Shown: positions 48,952 through 60,689 of the stretch, in pieces
Numbering within the stretch: position 1 is the first letter of the stretch
Layout of the letters: each line of letters opens with the position of its first letter
Source of the DNA: Poecilobothrus nobilitatus
Lineage: Eukaryota; Arthropoda; Insecta; Diptera; Dolichopodidae
DNA length: 64,000 bases
Direction of reading: 5' to 3'
Assembly (NCBI GenBank): GCA_947095535.1
Contig: OX352773.1
Coordinates: forward strand, 267,522,515 to 267,586,514
Program-made: the position numbers and the translations under genes
Notes under the pieces: generated by a model
Seen by the model: the letters and a program-made list of their open reading frames with translations, nothing else
The model's database searches: none
What the model was told of the DNA's origin: nothing

Positions 48952-51402
48952 ATGGATATAAATAATTCAGATTGCATTATAGAAATAGTTGATGGCTCGC
49001 AGATACCAGCTTCTGAATTAGCCGAGTTTGAGGAAACTCAACCTATAAAATTAGAAGCAATTAATGAAGAAAGTCAAGAAATGTTAATAAAAAGATATGT
49101 GAGCGGTGAAGCTTCATTTCCAGTTTATTACACAACTTTAGATGGAGAAGAAGAATATAATGAAGAAAAACCACTATTAATATCGCAGCCAATTTCACTA
49201 GAAGATTCTTCATCAAAAAGACGACCACCTAAAAGAAAAACTGGTTTAAATCCAGCCTTGCAAGGTTTAATGGGTGAAGCTAATTTAAGTTTTGTGCGTG
49301 GAAAAACTGATATAGCTGAAAAAATTTGCTTAGAAATAATTCGGCAGAATCCACTGGCACCAGAACCATTCTATACAATGGCTCAAATTTATGAAACTAA
49401 AGATCCAGAAAAATTTTTGAATTTTTCAACAATTGCAGCACATTTAGATCCAAGCAATAAGGATCAATGGATTAGAATTGCTGAAATAAATGTGGAAAAC
49501 AAAAATTTTAATCAAGCTCGAGTACATTATTCAAAAGCAATTAAATATCATTCAAAAGATTATGACTTGCGTCTTAGAAAAGGACAAATTTTAGAAATGC
49601 AAGGTGATGAAAGAGATGCAATGTTAACATATTTATATATGATACAACATATACCGGAAAATATGCCAGAATTTTGTTTAGAAACTGCAAAAAAAGTTGC
49701 AAAATATTTTTATGAACAATGTAAAATGAATCATGCTTTAGAAGCAATGAGGATGGCTTATAAAACTGTACCAAATGCATTTTCAATTGAAGATTTAAAT
49801 TTGTTTATGCAACTTATAATGATAAATAAAAGCTATGATCAAGTAGTATATATTATGCGAGATCGGTGTGGTGTTGAAATGGATTTAAAAGAAGGACAAC
49901 ATGAAGGTGAATTAATAATAAAGTCATGTGTTATACCCGATAATTTACAAGCAGATTTAAGAGTCAAATTATGTGTAAGTTTGGTATATTTAAATGCTTC
50001 GAATTGGTTACCATATATAATAGAATCTTTCCGCAAATTTATATCGATAAAAGATGGAATTGATTGGTATATGGATTTAATTGATGCATTAATGTGTAGA
50101 AAAAATTATCATGAAGCTTTAGAAGTTATACTTTTTATAATGGAAAACGAGGGAAGTCAACCAGCATTAGTATGGTTAAGGGCAGCTGAAGTTTATCGAG
50201 AACTTGGACAAAATATGGAAGCCATAAAATGTTACTACGAAGTTATTAATCTTGCTCCGGCTTGCTATGAAGCCAAATTTACATTATCTGCTTTGTTAAA
50301 ACAAGAAGGTAGACATTCAGAAGCTGTAAAAGCGTTGGAACAAGATATGAAAAATGAAATAGTTAATCCACGTCTATTATATGAAAAATGTTTAATGCTA
50401 AAATCTTTAGGTGAAATTGATGAATACTTAGAAGTTGCTTACATTTTACTATCACGCCAATCCGTACAATTCAGAAATCGGGAAGAGTTGGTTGCATGGT
50501 CATCTGGTGGGAATAATTTTAATCAAGATTTTCTTAAAACTATTTTGGCTAGTCGTTTAGAAGATGATAGTTCAGAACCGGAATACAATGAGACTGAAGC
50601 TAATTTGTCAATAGACGAAGAATATGAATTGTTTAAAGACGCTTCAAATGTTGCCTATATTCAAAAAAAATTTGGTAAATTAGAAAAGGTATGCTTTGCA
50701 GTAGCCACACAAAAAAGATTCAAAACAAAATTTCGTGAAATTGAACGAAATATAATTTTATCATGTCTATATAATGATGATACAATAATATCATTTTTAT
50801 TTTTTAGAGAGAATTTATTAAAAAATTTAAATAATAATGGTTGTTGGAATTTTATGAATATTTTAATTCAAAGAAGCGAAGAATTGCGTTATAATAGATT
50901 CCTAAAAAGAGTATTAGCACGGCATAATGTATCAAAATATATGAATATACTTTTAGCTAATTATCATTTAACTGTTACATCTTATAAATATGCTTTAGAT
51001 ATATATACATCAATTTTCAAAGAAGTTCAAGATCCCCTTTTATGTCTTTTAATTGGTGTTTGTTTTGAAAATATTGCTTTACAGAAAAACAGTTTGAAAA
51101 AAGCAACTGGTGTTGCTCAAGCTGTTAGTTTTGTTAATAAATATTCTGAATTAAGAATGAGTTCAAGTACACGACAAGAAATTTTCTATAACATGGGAAG
51201 ACTTCATCACCAAGCAGGAATTATTTATTTAGCTTTACATTATTATCAAATAGCTTTGGAAGTTAAAGATCCACTCGTTGAAGAACATTCAAATATTTTA
51301 TGTTTAACACAAGAAATTGCATTTAATATTCATTTAATTTATAAATCGCAAGGAAATATGGATATGGCTAGAAAGTATTTGTATAAATATTGTGTTGTTT
51401 AA
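48952..51402 (+). CDS. GTF3C3: Transcription factor IIIC TPR subunit (GTF3C3 / TFIIIC102 type)
   Basis: Intronless ORF of 816 residues. TFIIIC binds the A and B boxes of tRNA genes and recruits TFIIIB for RNA polymerase III; this subunit (yeast tau131/Tfc4, human TFIIIC102) is the TPR scaffold that contacts TFIIIB, in the nucleus. An acidic N-terminus (1-85) is followed by a basic patch SSKRRPPKRKTGLNPALQGL (87-106), which leads into the family's first TPR array at about 107-290 (EANLSFVRGKTDIAEKICLE, HYSKAIKYHSKDYDLRLRKG). A second array lies at about 370-500 (AAEVYRELGQNMEAIKCYYE) and a C-terminal array at about 680-816 (YNMGRLHHQAGIIYLALHYY). Human GTF3C3 is about 886 residues. The start at 48952 (AAGAAATGG) is the first Met in frame and gives the expected acidic N-terminus. 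No stop or frameshift is present. Loss of introns is unremarkable for flies. Confidence 0.93.
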   Translation: MDINNSDCIIEIVDGSQIPASELAEFEETQPIKLEAINEESQEMLIKRYVSGEASFPVYYTTLDGEEEYNEEKPLLISQPISLEDSSSKRRPPKRKTGLNPALQGLMGEANLSFVRGKTDIAEKICLEIIRQNPLAPEPFYTMAQIYETKDPEKFLNFSTIAAHLDPSNKDQWIRIAEINVENKNFNQARVHYSKAIKYHSKDYDLRLRKGQILEMQGDERDAMLTYLYMIQHIPENMPEFCLETAKKVAKYFYEQCKMNHALEAMRMAYKTVPNAFSIEDLNLFMQLIMINKSYDQVVYIMRDRCGVEMDLKEGQHEGELIIKSCVIPDNLQADLRVKLCVSLVYLNASNWLPYIIESFRKFISIKDGIDWYMDLIDALMCRKNYHEALEVILFIMENEGSQPALVWLRAAEVYRELGQNMEAIKCYYEVINLAPACYEAKFTLSALLKQEGRHSEAVKALEQDMKNEIVNPRLLYEKCLMLKSLGEIDEYLEVAYILLSRQSVQFRNREELVAWSSGGNNFNQDFLKTILASRLEDDSSEPEYNETEANLSIDEEYELFKDASNVAYIQKKFGKLEKVCFAVATQKRFKTKFREIERNIILSCLYNDDTIISFLFFRENLLKNLNNNGCWNFMNILIQRSEELRYNRFLKRVLARHNVSKYMNILLANYHLTVTSYKYALDIYTSIFKEVQDPLLCLLIGVCFENIALQKNSLKKATGVAQAVSFVNKYSELRMSSSTRQEIFYNMGRLHHQAGIIYLALHYYQIALEVKDPLVEEHSNILCLTQEIAFNIHLIYKSQGNMDMARKYLYKYCVV

Positions 51403-51503
51403 TAATTACGCCTTACATTTAACTAAATTTGTGCATGATATATTATAATTTATGAATATATTTCTGTATTTAATTATTAAAGATTTTCTTTTATTATATT
51501 TTC

Positions 51504-51509
51504 AATAAA
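51504..51509 (+). terminator. Probable poly(A) signal of the TFIIIC gene
   Basis: AATAAA in TTTTCAATAAAGATTT, about 100 bp after the stop codon and the first canonical hexamer on that strand downstream. Confidence 0.55.
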
Positions 51510-51704
51510 GATTTAATTAAAAAAAGTTAATTGTTTATTTTGTAAACTTACAATTAACTGAAAGCAAATATAATACTTTAAATTTATCGTTTGCAAGTGT
51601 CAGTATGTTAGTAAATGGCACTAAATCTTAGGAATGTAATAAAATAAAATAAATATTACTGAAGTTACTATTTAATACTTTAAGTAATGTTATTATTAGA
51701 CTGT

Positions 51705-51855
51705 CTCTTAGTGTTAATTTATAAACGTTAGTATCAAAGAGCTCAGATCTTAAGTTAATCTTTCTCAACATACGTGAAATAGGCTCGACTTTGTGAAAAT
51801 TTGTAGAGTAGTGAAAAACCTCGAACGATCTCAAATTGTTCGGATTTTCCGTACA
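51705..51855 (+). repeat. Dispersed repeat R2, copy 1
   Basis: Shares an ordered series of words with 61630-61777 in the same orientation: TCTTAGTGTTA, AACGTTAGTAT, CAAAGAGCTCA, AGTTAATCTTTCT, ATACGTGA and a TCAAATTGTT / CCAAAATTGTT tail. The element type is unknown; no coding content. Confidence 0.65.
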
Positions 51856-51859
51856 AAGC

Positions 51860-54540
51860 CAAATATGATATTTTTATCATTTGATAAACCCAAAAGTATG
51901 CAATTTTAAATGCAATAGTTGAAAAATATCTACCTAATTTAAACTTTAAATTTTCAATTTTAAAATACTGAAACAAAAACTTGTCTATTAAAAAACTGTC
52001 CATAACAGAAAAAAACACAAAATTCAATCAATTACAAAAAAAAAAGTAAGAAAAATAAAAGAAACAAAAATATAAAAACGTTGAAACCCCATTGTTTTAA
52101 ATGTTTCTTCTACTTTCCATCTGAAATATACAAGATTTACACTTAACAATAGATGTTTTGCACTTAATTCAATTTAAAATAATTTTTATACTATTTTAAG
52201 AAAAATATTAAAAAAATCTAGTATTAATAATTTAAGAATATATGATCCGTTAGTTTTGGTTTAATTTTTTTTTCTATAACTTAAAATTACAAAAAAACGG
52301 GTGGTTTATTTTTACTAAATTTTGGAAATATTTAGTTTTATTTAAATTATTGAAATATATAACAACATTTTCGCCAACCAGCAAATAATTATTAAAGAAA
52401 AGATTGATTATATACCATTAGATTATAATTTATACTTCAATTAATTGCATTAAAATTATTTTAAGATTAAAATAATTTTTATCGATAGTGTATTATAAAA
52501 AGGAAGCGTAAAAACTCCTATTAATAAACAGCAGGATATCAAATTTCTTTTATTGCTATTTTTATTTGATTTTCTTTTATTTTTATACAAGAGTAAAAAT
52601 GAATTTTCCACAATTGACCACAGAGTTCTGCTACTGTTATAAAGCAATGTAAGTAAAAGATTGAAATATAAAAAACAAAAAAAAAAGGAACAAAATTCCT
52701 GAACACCCTTAATTTTTCTTCTATAAAAGCTGTTTAACCATTTATGAAAATTCTTAGTTGTTATTAAATATTTGGAAAAGGATAACATTTTTTTTTTAAT
52801 TGAGAAGTGAAAACGATAATAGAAAACATTACTTAAGATTTTTCTAAGGTTAAAAAAATTAAAGTGTAACAATTTATTTGTGAGTTGTAATTTTTTTTTA
52901 ATTACTAAATATTTAAAAAAATATATTTAACTTTAAGATAGTCTTTTTGTAAATTTAAAAATATAAATTAAATAAAATTAAAAATTTAGTTTGTATAATA
53001 CAAATCTTTTCAAATTTTAACCATTTACACTTCTTATACGTTTGGAAAGAAGTTCTGAAATATTTTAAAGATTTTTAAAATATTTATTTGAAAATATCTT
53101 TTTATTAAAAATTAAATTAAAACTTTGAGTGATTTAATATTTTGTTTACAAATTTTAAATTTTCCTTATAATTTTCGAAATATTAATAATCTGTTTTAAA
53201 ATTTGGAAAATTATTCACTAACTACCATAAAGAAAATAACTAAGTACAATCAAATTATGAAAAGCTATTTACTAAGTTTTTTTTAAGTTATTATAAGGAT
53301 CGTATTCCAAAAACTCACTATAATAAGATTTTATGTTTTTCATGTTTAAAAGCAAAATTCAACTAAAATTTTTCCGTATTATGAAATTTTGAATAATACA
53401 ATAAAATTCATATACAATCTGAAAATCAAAGCTAATTCTCAAATGTGCGGGGTTTTTTGACTTTCATGATTCGTGAATTAAACAATCTATCAATTTTATA
53501 TTAATAAATCATAAATAGTTTTCTTTACATATGTAAAATTAATATAAATATAAAGTTGTACGAACAATTCTTTCCCAAAATTAATCTTTTGTTGATCTTC
53601 TCGTTTAGAATTTTAAATTTGTTTCTTCAAAATATGTTATAATTTGTTTATGGTGGTAAGTTCTCTAATAATCTCTGTTTCTTATTAAGACCATATTATT
53701 ATACATCAGTATAACCAATGGTCTCTATTTAGCATAATTTTATAAAGAATAATTTGAATACTAAGTTTTTTTTTAAGAATAAGTGAACAACATGTTGAAA
53801 CATATTTAAATTTTGCATAATTTCTAATTCTTCTTCTAAGAACAAAAATAAAATTCCAATGTGGAAAAAAAGGCATTAATTTTAAGTTCTTGCTGTTATA
53901 AAAAATATTGAATAGTATTTATTTTATTAGCAAAAAAAGGAAAGAGCAAAAAATATAAATTGCATCATTATAGCAATTTATTTCCTTAGAAATGTTGAAT
54001 ATTACCATTAATTTCCATTCGATAAAGAAGTAAAAATTATAATTATAAAACATAATTTTCATTTAAGTATTTATAGAGTTTTTCTCAATAGGTGGTCATT
54101 TTGAATATTCTTAACTAATATTTATAATATAAATTAACAACAAGTTAAGAAATTATTTTATAGGATATACTTACGAATAGATTTCGTGCTCAATTTCTTT
54201 TTAACTTTACACCCAGATATTTTGACTCATTTAATGAATTTGTGTCTAGATACCGGTTTTCGCAATTGTAATTTAAATGCTCAAACGGTCCTTATAAAAT
54301 TTAGATAGTAAGTTCATTTATGTATATGTAAATGTAAATGTTTCTTAAATTAAAAAATGAATCTCTGTAAAAGGCCTAATAAGGCCGTTTTCGAACGTAC
54401 CGAATATGTATAATATTTTTGTTTCATTTGCTAGTTTTGTAACAAGGTCGGGTAAAAGAAAAATATTTCAAAGAAATTTTATGTTTTATGGTATAATTAT
54501 AAGAAATTTTTATGTATAACAATACAATTATCTATTGGTT
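51860..54540. other. AT-rich intergenic sequence
   Basis: No recognisable gene or element on either strand. ORF 52456-52872 (-) of 138 codons is rich in F, L, K and N and shows no family signature; I regard it as chance. Confidence 0.5.
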
Positions 54541-54599
54541 TTTTTTTTCTACAATAGTCCGAGCCGGAATGGAATTGTCCATTTCCATTCCCTTAGAAT

Positions 54600-55260
54600 A
54601 TTCTATATAAGCAGCTTGGTATACTGAAATATATTTCCAATTGTCACATTTGGACATACACAACAATTACATATATTTCGTATTATTTTTGGCTCAAATT
54701 TTTTCCTACCTTTTTATCCCGTACGATAATGATCGGGTATATTCAAATTGCTCCTCCATTTGTTTGTATTTGCTCCACCTCGAAATAAGCTACCTAGATA
54801 TACCTTCAAAGGTATGGATTGGATCAGAATCAAATTCTAAGTCGATTTGTCCGTCCGTCCGTCCATCTGTCCATCAGCAAGATAATTCAAAAACTAAGAA
54901 AGCTAGAGTCTTAAAATGAACACAAAATATTCTTACATCAATTTGCAGGTTCCCAATTTTTTTTGATTGACATCCGAACAAAACTTCGGATAGCTCTCGA
55001 GGAACTAACTTTTAGATCTCCATATTTTTTTGAAATAGAGCCATGAAATTTTAGCTGCGATAGATATCATAAAAATATTAATTTTATGGAACAACTTTTT
55101 TTGTAGCCCAATCCGTTACGGAGCTACAGCCCCCAAAGTTCGAAAAAGCTCTATATTTAAATTGTTATGACACAAGTTGTATAAGGTACATATATCTTCA
55201 ATTTGAAAAGGCCAAACGATTACTGCAATAAATACATATATACTTGTGGCTTACGGTGTC
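54600..55260 (+). repeat. Decayed interspersed repeat with GTCC microsatellite
   Basis: Contains GTCCGTCCGTCCGTCCATCT (near 54850) followed by AGATAATTCAAAAACTAAGAA and a long, slightly GC-richer stretch with 'gtta cggagctacagcc' type words (near 55115). This is the style of degenerate fly and insect repeats that also carry 'ggacggacggac' tracts, as at 20.25 kb. No ends are definable. ORF 54641-54919 translates the repeat. Confidence 0.4.
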
Positions 55261-55794
55261 TTAATTTACCGTTGTGCGAAACTCAAATTTTGCAAAATTC
55301 TTGACTCCTTCTATTTTCCAAACAGTTTAAGTTAGAAATTTAAAATTTTGAAAGAAATTAGGTCTTTAAAAATAAGTATGAGTGATTTCAGAAAATATTT
55401 ATCGCCCCCCGTTTCGGAGCTGTATGGAGTTAAAAACTAAAAAATTCCTTATTTTTAAATACCTGTCCAAATTTTTTTGAAGTAATATACAAAAATTAAA
55501 GCTCCAACATTATATTTTTATTTCTAAAAACAACTTTTCTTAATAATATAAGGTTACCTTAAAATTGACGAAAGTGTGACTTCATTTTTCTAAATTTTTC
55601 TAACAAATTTTTTTAACGATTTTTTTGCATTTTTTTTACTCGATAATTTGAAATTGTTGAGAATGATGCGTAGTGCAAAAAAAAAATTAAATGAATAAAA
55701 AATATAACGGTTGCTTGAAGAATTCATATTTATATCATTTTAGTATACATACTTATATAACTCATGTTTATTTACATATCCTATCGTATTATAT
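55261..55794. other. Non-coding sequence between repeats
   Basis: It may continue the decayed repeat on its left (CCCCCGTTTCGGAGCTGTAT near 55406 resembles the GAGCTACAG words there). Nothing else is seen. Confidence 0.35.
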
Positions 55795-56081
55795 GTATAG
55801 TATAAATTATTATACATTTGCCGCTTAGTATTAAATGGTACTATAGCATATTTGGAAAAGTTTTTGATTGATAATCGTTATGTGGAAGGTTAAAATCTGC
55901 TTTTGAAGAATGTATAAACATATAGTTTGAATATATGTACAACCCATAGTTCTAGAAATTATAAAATTCACCTAAATTATTTTAAAATACTAAAAAATTA
56001 AAAAAATAATATTATAAGCAGAGTGACATGCTATGAACATACTAACGGTTCGTACGGATATCTAAGAGTTGACAAATGCAA
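55795..56081 (+). repeat. Dispersed repeat R1, copy 2
   Basis: Direct-orientation copy of 26339-26619, from GTATAGTATAAATTATTATA to GTTGACAAATGCAA. It differs mostly at an AT-rich microsatellite (GTTTGAATATATGT here against a TA run). The matching edges in two unrelated contexts show this is a mobile or copied unit of about 280 bp. Confidence 0.8.
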
Positions 56082-57290
56082 TTCTTTCTCGTTTATTGTA
56101 GTTTTACATAATAATTTTTTATTTTCTCATTTTTCTCAAGTTTTTTTTTTAATTATTTAGGTTGGTAGGTAAGTTCGTCCATTTATGGCACATGCTTTAA
56201 TTTTCTATAAGTACCTTTTTGTTTTTAGTATGAAAAAGTTCTAAGGTACATATTATAGATAAGTTGATGAATAATAAATTTTAATCTAAAATGGCAATTA
56301 AATGTGTAGTAGAATGTGTTGTGCTGGTGAAGGTTGTTTGAATTTGTTCCTGTGGCGAACCTGCAATAAATATATTTACTGCAAACATTTTTCCAGTTTT
56401 TTCAAATATTTTTTTAAAAAAATATTAATGATAAAATTTCACTTAACAAACGGAATAATAGAAACATTCCAAAATTAACTTATATGTATATATAATTTTT
56501 ATCTATTATATAACATATATGTATATACTTAAATATTTTTAGTTTCGTAGAAATGTTTTTTGTTACTAATAAGTAACTAATGGATTAAATTTGTTTTTGT
56601 TTTTTTTTATTTTTATTATTTTATATAAAAGCGATATAAAAAAAAAACATCATTTTTTTTAATTGATTTCTATCCGTTCTACACATTTTCAGTGTGCCAA
56701 TTACAAAAACTTTTACCTTATAAAGAAAAAAATTGTAAAAAAACTAATTAAAAAAAAAAAAATTTTAGTGTTTTGAACAAATGGGTATATCAAAGTATAA
56801 AAGAAATAGTTTCACTCATTTTTACTAATCTAATGCATTTTTTTACAACAAAAAATTTTATTTGCAAAAGTAGGTACAATCAAAGATTATATAAGTATTT
56901 TCATTCCTATTTTGATTCCTTATACTTTTCTTTACAGTTTCAAATTATTTGTTCCAGTAAATCGTTTTTAAAATTTAAGATTAAATATTCTAAAACAACA
57001 AAAACAAATAATTTTTTCAAATCTTAAAACTACAATTTATTAAAATTTATTTTGCGTTTTGCACTTTCGACACTCTTTGCTGTATAGTGAGATTTCATAT
57101 GTAAATGTATCTATTTCTTTCAATTTTGTTGTTTTTAGTTTTTTTGAGTAGCAGAGAAAAATTTGGTCAGGTGATGAGAGTGGTTCATCTTATTGTAATT
57201 TTTCTATTTAATTTTTAATGATTTAATTTTCTTAGAACAAGTTGAAATTAATATATTATCTACGTATATACTTTTGATTATATTTATTTA
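56082..57290. other. AT-rich intergenic sequence
   Basis: Nothing identifiable. ORF 56773-57027 (+) is F/K/S-rich with no motif. Confidence 0.45.
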
Positions 57291-57300
57291 ATTTTTTTTT

Positions 57301-58520
57301 GATTGGGGGTCGGGAAAACTTTGAAAGCTATTGCAAAGCGTAGGACGGTGCGTGGGGCCTTCATCCGAACTAAAACCCGTTCCCAGTTTTATGTAGTTAA
57401 ACCTAGTCATAAAGACTAATTCCATTAATTTTTTTTCATATATTGGTTGCCAGAAAATCCATTGCCAGTGTAGAGACTAAAGCGATAAATGTCAGAAACC
57501 ATGTGGGGACCTGCATTTATTGCTAGTTCTAGCGGCTTCTTTCTTTTAAGCCTTCTACGTATTCCATCGGAATATAGGAGTTGACCGGCTTGTGCATTTA
57601 TATGCCCTTCTAATAGGGCCTTATGTTTCATTGCATAATTTTTTATTTCTTGTATCACAGTGGGAATGTTTAAGTCTCTATGTAAGTCACTATTTTGCAC
57701 ATACCAGCGAGCATTAACCATGTTTCTCAAAACTTTATTTTGGAATGTTTGAATTAGCTGTAGATGGATCTGTTTAGTACAACCTCAAAGTTGTATACCA
57801 TATAACTAAATCGGTTTAATTATTTGGTTATATAATAGTATTTTATACTGAATTGGCAACCTGGAACTCCGACCCACGAGCCAATGAATTTCTCTATATT
57901 TTAAATCACATTCTACTTTTTTCGGTTTTATATGTTCTTTCCACCTTAACTTGACGTCTAATGTCATACCCAGGTATTTCGCCATTTTTTTTTGACGTAT
58001 ATCTACATTATTTAACTTAATAGCAACGGGATTTTGAATAACTCTGCTTGTAAAATTAACATGCACAGATTTCAACTCATTCAATTTAATTTTCCATTTT
58101 TTGGTCCAATTGTATAATTTATCTGTAGTTTTTCTGTAGCCTCGTCAATATTTGACCCTACTGCCATAATTGAAAATATAAGATTGATTGATTTGCATTA
58201 ATTTCTCTTAGAGTGGAATACTCATCGTTCTGTTTAATTCTGAATAATCTGTCACTGAGATATGATGAGAATACATCTACGAAGACTCTGGGCAGTATTT
58301 TACCTAGTTTGTATAATAATCCATTGTGCTATACTTTATCAAACGCCTGGGCGACGTCAAGGAATATTGTAGAGCAAATCTTCTTTTCTTCAAGAGTCCT
58401 TTCTATAACATTTGTTATTCTGTGTATTTGATCCACAGTGGAATGTTTAGGTCTAAAACAAAATTGATAATTTAGAATTAGTTCCCTTTCTTCTATTATA
58501 CGTTTCATTCTTTAAGCATG
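57301..58520 (-). mobile_element. Jockey-like non-LTR retrotransposon, 5'-truncated and internally deleted
   Basis: Read on the minus strand: RIIEERELILNYQFCFRPKH, then STVDQIHRITN, FLDVAQAFDKV followed by a stop where the family has Trp, then TLREINA. After a gap the RT thumb resumes (NVDIRQKKMAKYLGMTLDV, KLRWKEHIKPKK, IHWLVGRSSRLPIQYKILLY), and the C-terminal VLRNMVNARWYVQNSDLHRD and RRRLKRKKPLEL follow. This order is diagnostic of jockey-clade elements. The segment with the GVPQGS motif and the catalytic FADD is missing (junction near 58160-58210). A run of Ts at 57292-57300 is the poly(A) tail at the 3' end. It moved by target-primed reverse transcription; this copy is dead. Confidence 0.82.
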
Positions 58521-60680
58521 CAATAATTGGTTTCTATTTTAATTTCCCTTGGTAATTGATTAAATCTCCTAAAGTCTTTGTATATTAATGAATTTTGGGC
58601 GTCAGCTGTTAAGTAATTTTCCAACCTAAAATTAACATCAGCGTTCCTTAGATTATACGCTTGAACGTGCTGGATTAAGTTCATTCTTTGACCTAAATAA
58701 TTTGGCAGCTTTCGTTTTCTGAAATTAATGATATACATAAGTACATTTAGTTTTATTTTTTGACTTATACTTATCCAGTTCAGGCATTCCAGCATCAGCT
58801 CTACTGACGTATTAGACCTATTACACTTTAAAATAATTCTCATACCGCGTTTTTGGAGTTTTTGCAATCTATCCATATCACTCTTTGAACATATTTCCAT
58901 TGTTGAGCAATATTTAAAATGCGGCTTAATTATGGCATGATATATATTAATTGTACATCGTAAAGATACACTGTTTCTAATTCTTCGAAAAAATACGATT
59001 TTTTTACTAAGTTTTTTGCGAATATAATTAATATGATTTTGAAAGTTAAGCTTTTTGTCAATTATTACTCCTAAATATTTCATTTCTTCAATAGTTTCAA
59101 TTGTTTCACAATCTATAACAAATATCGTCACTTAGACTTCCATTTATAGCCATAGCTTTAGTTTTCATAATATTAATTTTTAATTTATTCATTTTTAACC
59201 ATTTGCTTAACATCTTTAAATCCTTTTCTAAGTTTATTTTCATTTACCTAATATCAACCCCATATTAATATAAGTTAATGCATCATCTGCAAATAACATT
59301 ATTTTAGAGTATTTTAGAACATTTTTGATGACATTAATATATATTAAAAATAATAATGTTCCTAACACTGATCCCTGAAGTACTCCTAATTCTATTAAAT
59401 TACGCTCCAAGATAATTCCATTTATTTTAGTTCTTTGGTATCTATTATTCGGGAAAGATTCAAACCATTTAAGGTCTTTATTCTCAATACCATACTTTTT
59501 TTATTTCAAAATTAATATATTCCTATCAACGGTTTCGAAAGCTCTCTTAAAATCTAAAAACACTGTTATTATTTTTTGCTTATTTTCTATTAGTTCTTTC
59601 CATTTAATCATTGTCCAATTCAGAGCCGTTTCACATGAGTGACTTTTACGGAAACCAGATTGTTCTTTTATAATTAGCTCATTTTCTTCAACATATTTTT
59701 GCAGTTGCATTTGTATAACTTTTTCCAATATTTTTTCCAACGTAGGTAACATATTAATTGGTCTGAATTCTTCACAATTTTTAGTATTACTTACTTTTTG
59801 TATTGGTATTATAAGGGTTTCTTCCCATTTGTCTGGAAATTCACCTAACTTCATTGAGTTATTAATTATTTTAACTAAAATACAGCCTAATTCATTACAA
59901 CTATCCAATACTATTTTAATATTTATCTTATTATAATCTCCTTTATTATTTATATTTTTACAGATTTCCTCTAATTCATTTTTCAATATTTCTTTAAACT
60001 TAAATTTACTATCAACTTGCTCCATCGTATTTTTATAACTTTCGCATGGAATGGATCTATTAATTTCCTTTACACTATCTATAAAATACTTATTAAAATT
60101 GTTAGCTATACTACTACTATCCTTAACCATTGTTGAACCGAATTTAACTTCTCTAATTTCAGATTTTTCTTCTTTTTATAGCTTCCCATGCTTCTTTTTG
60201 ATTCTCCGCTTTCTCAATTCTTTTTTCAATAAAGTTATCTTTTGCTTTATTTACTGTAGCTTTATAACTGTTTCTTAATACTTTGTATCTCGCCCAGTCC
60301 TCCTCTACATTAACCAAATACGCCTTTTCATAAATCCACATTTTATAATTTTTCATTCTTTGTAATTCTTTACTAAACCACCCATTATCTTCTTTCATTT
60401 AATTCTCCTTTTAACTTTAAATTCATTTACTAATTTATTCATCACTCCATCTAAATTTCTTACACATAAATTCATATCATCCATTATTCCTGCTTTTAAC
60501 ATTTTTAAATCTAATCGTGGATGGGTGAACTTTTTCTTGTATGTATTCCTTAGTAGTCTCTATAGTGTAAAGCGCTTTCTTTAAATCCCAGAACATTGTT
60601 TTCTTGCAAGGGATATCTAGCTGGCACGATTTATTTTGTTTTATAACAAATATAATCCATTGTATTTTGTAAAGGACTTA
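58505..60680 (-). mobile_element. CR1/L2-group non-LTR retrotransposon relic
   Basis: Minus-strand pieces: a linker with WFSKELQRMKNYK (60398-60159), then RT from 60130: LIIPIQKVSNTKNCEEFRPI, then INMLPTLEKILEKVI, EQSGFRKSHSCETALNW and VFLDFKRAFETVDR. The catalytic LFADDALTYI is intact at 59279-59290 on the plus-strand numbering. After stops, EEMKYLGVIIDKKLNFQNHI, NIYHAIIKPHFKYCSTM and a C-terminus ending NYCMLKE (stop near 58505) follow. The RT pieces at 60130-59501, the FADD and the 59131-58505 piece share one frame, broken by stops between 59500 and 59132. HSCETAL and FKRAFET are typical of the CR1/L2/Daphne-like group; the exact clade is unsure. The endonuclease domain is absent. Confidence 0.78.
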
Positions 60681-60689
60681 TGTATAAAA

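Noticed and set aside
52456..52872. Minus-strand ORF of 138 codons
   Set aside because: F/L/K/N-rich with no recognisable domain, good start context or neighbouring splice signals; such ORFs are expected by chance in this composition.
58213..58431. Plus-strand ORF MEYSSFCLIL...
   Set aside because: Antisense to the jockey-like RT (complement of FLDVAQAFDKV region).
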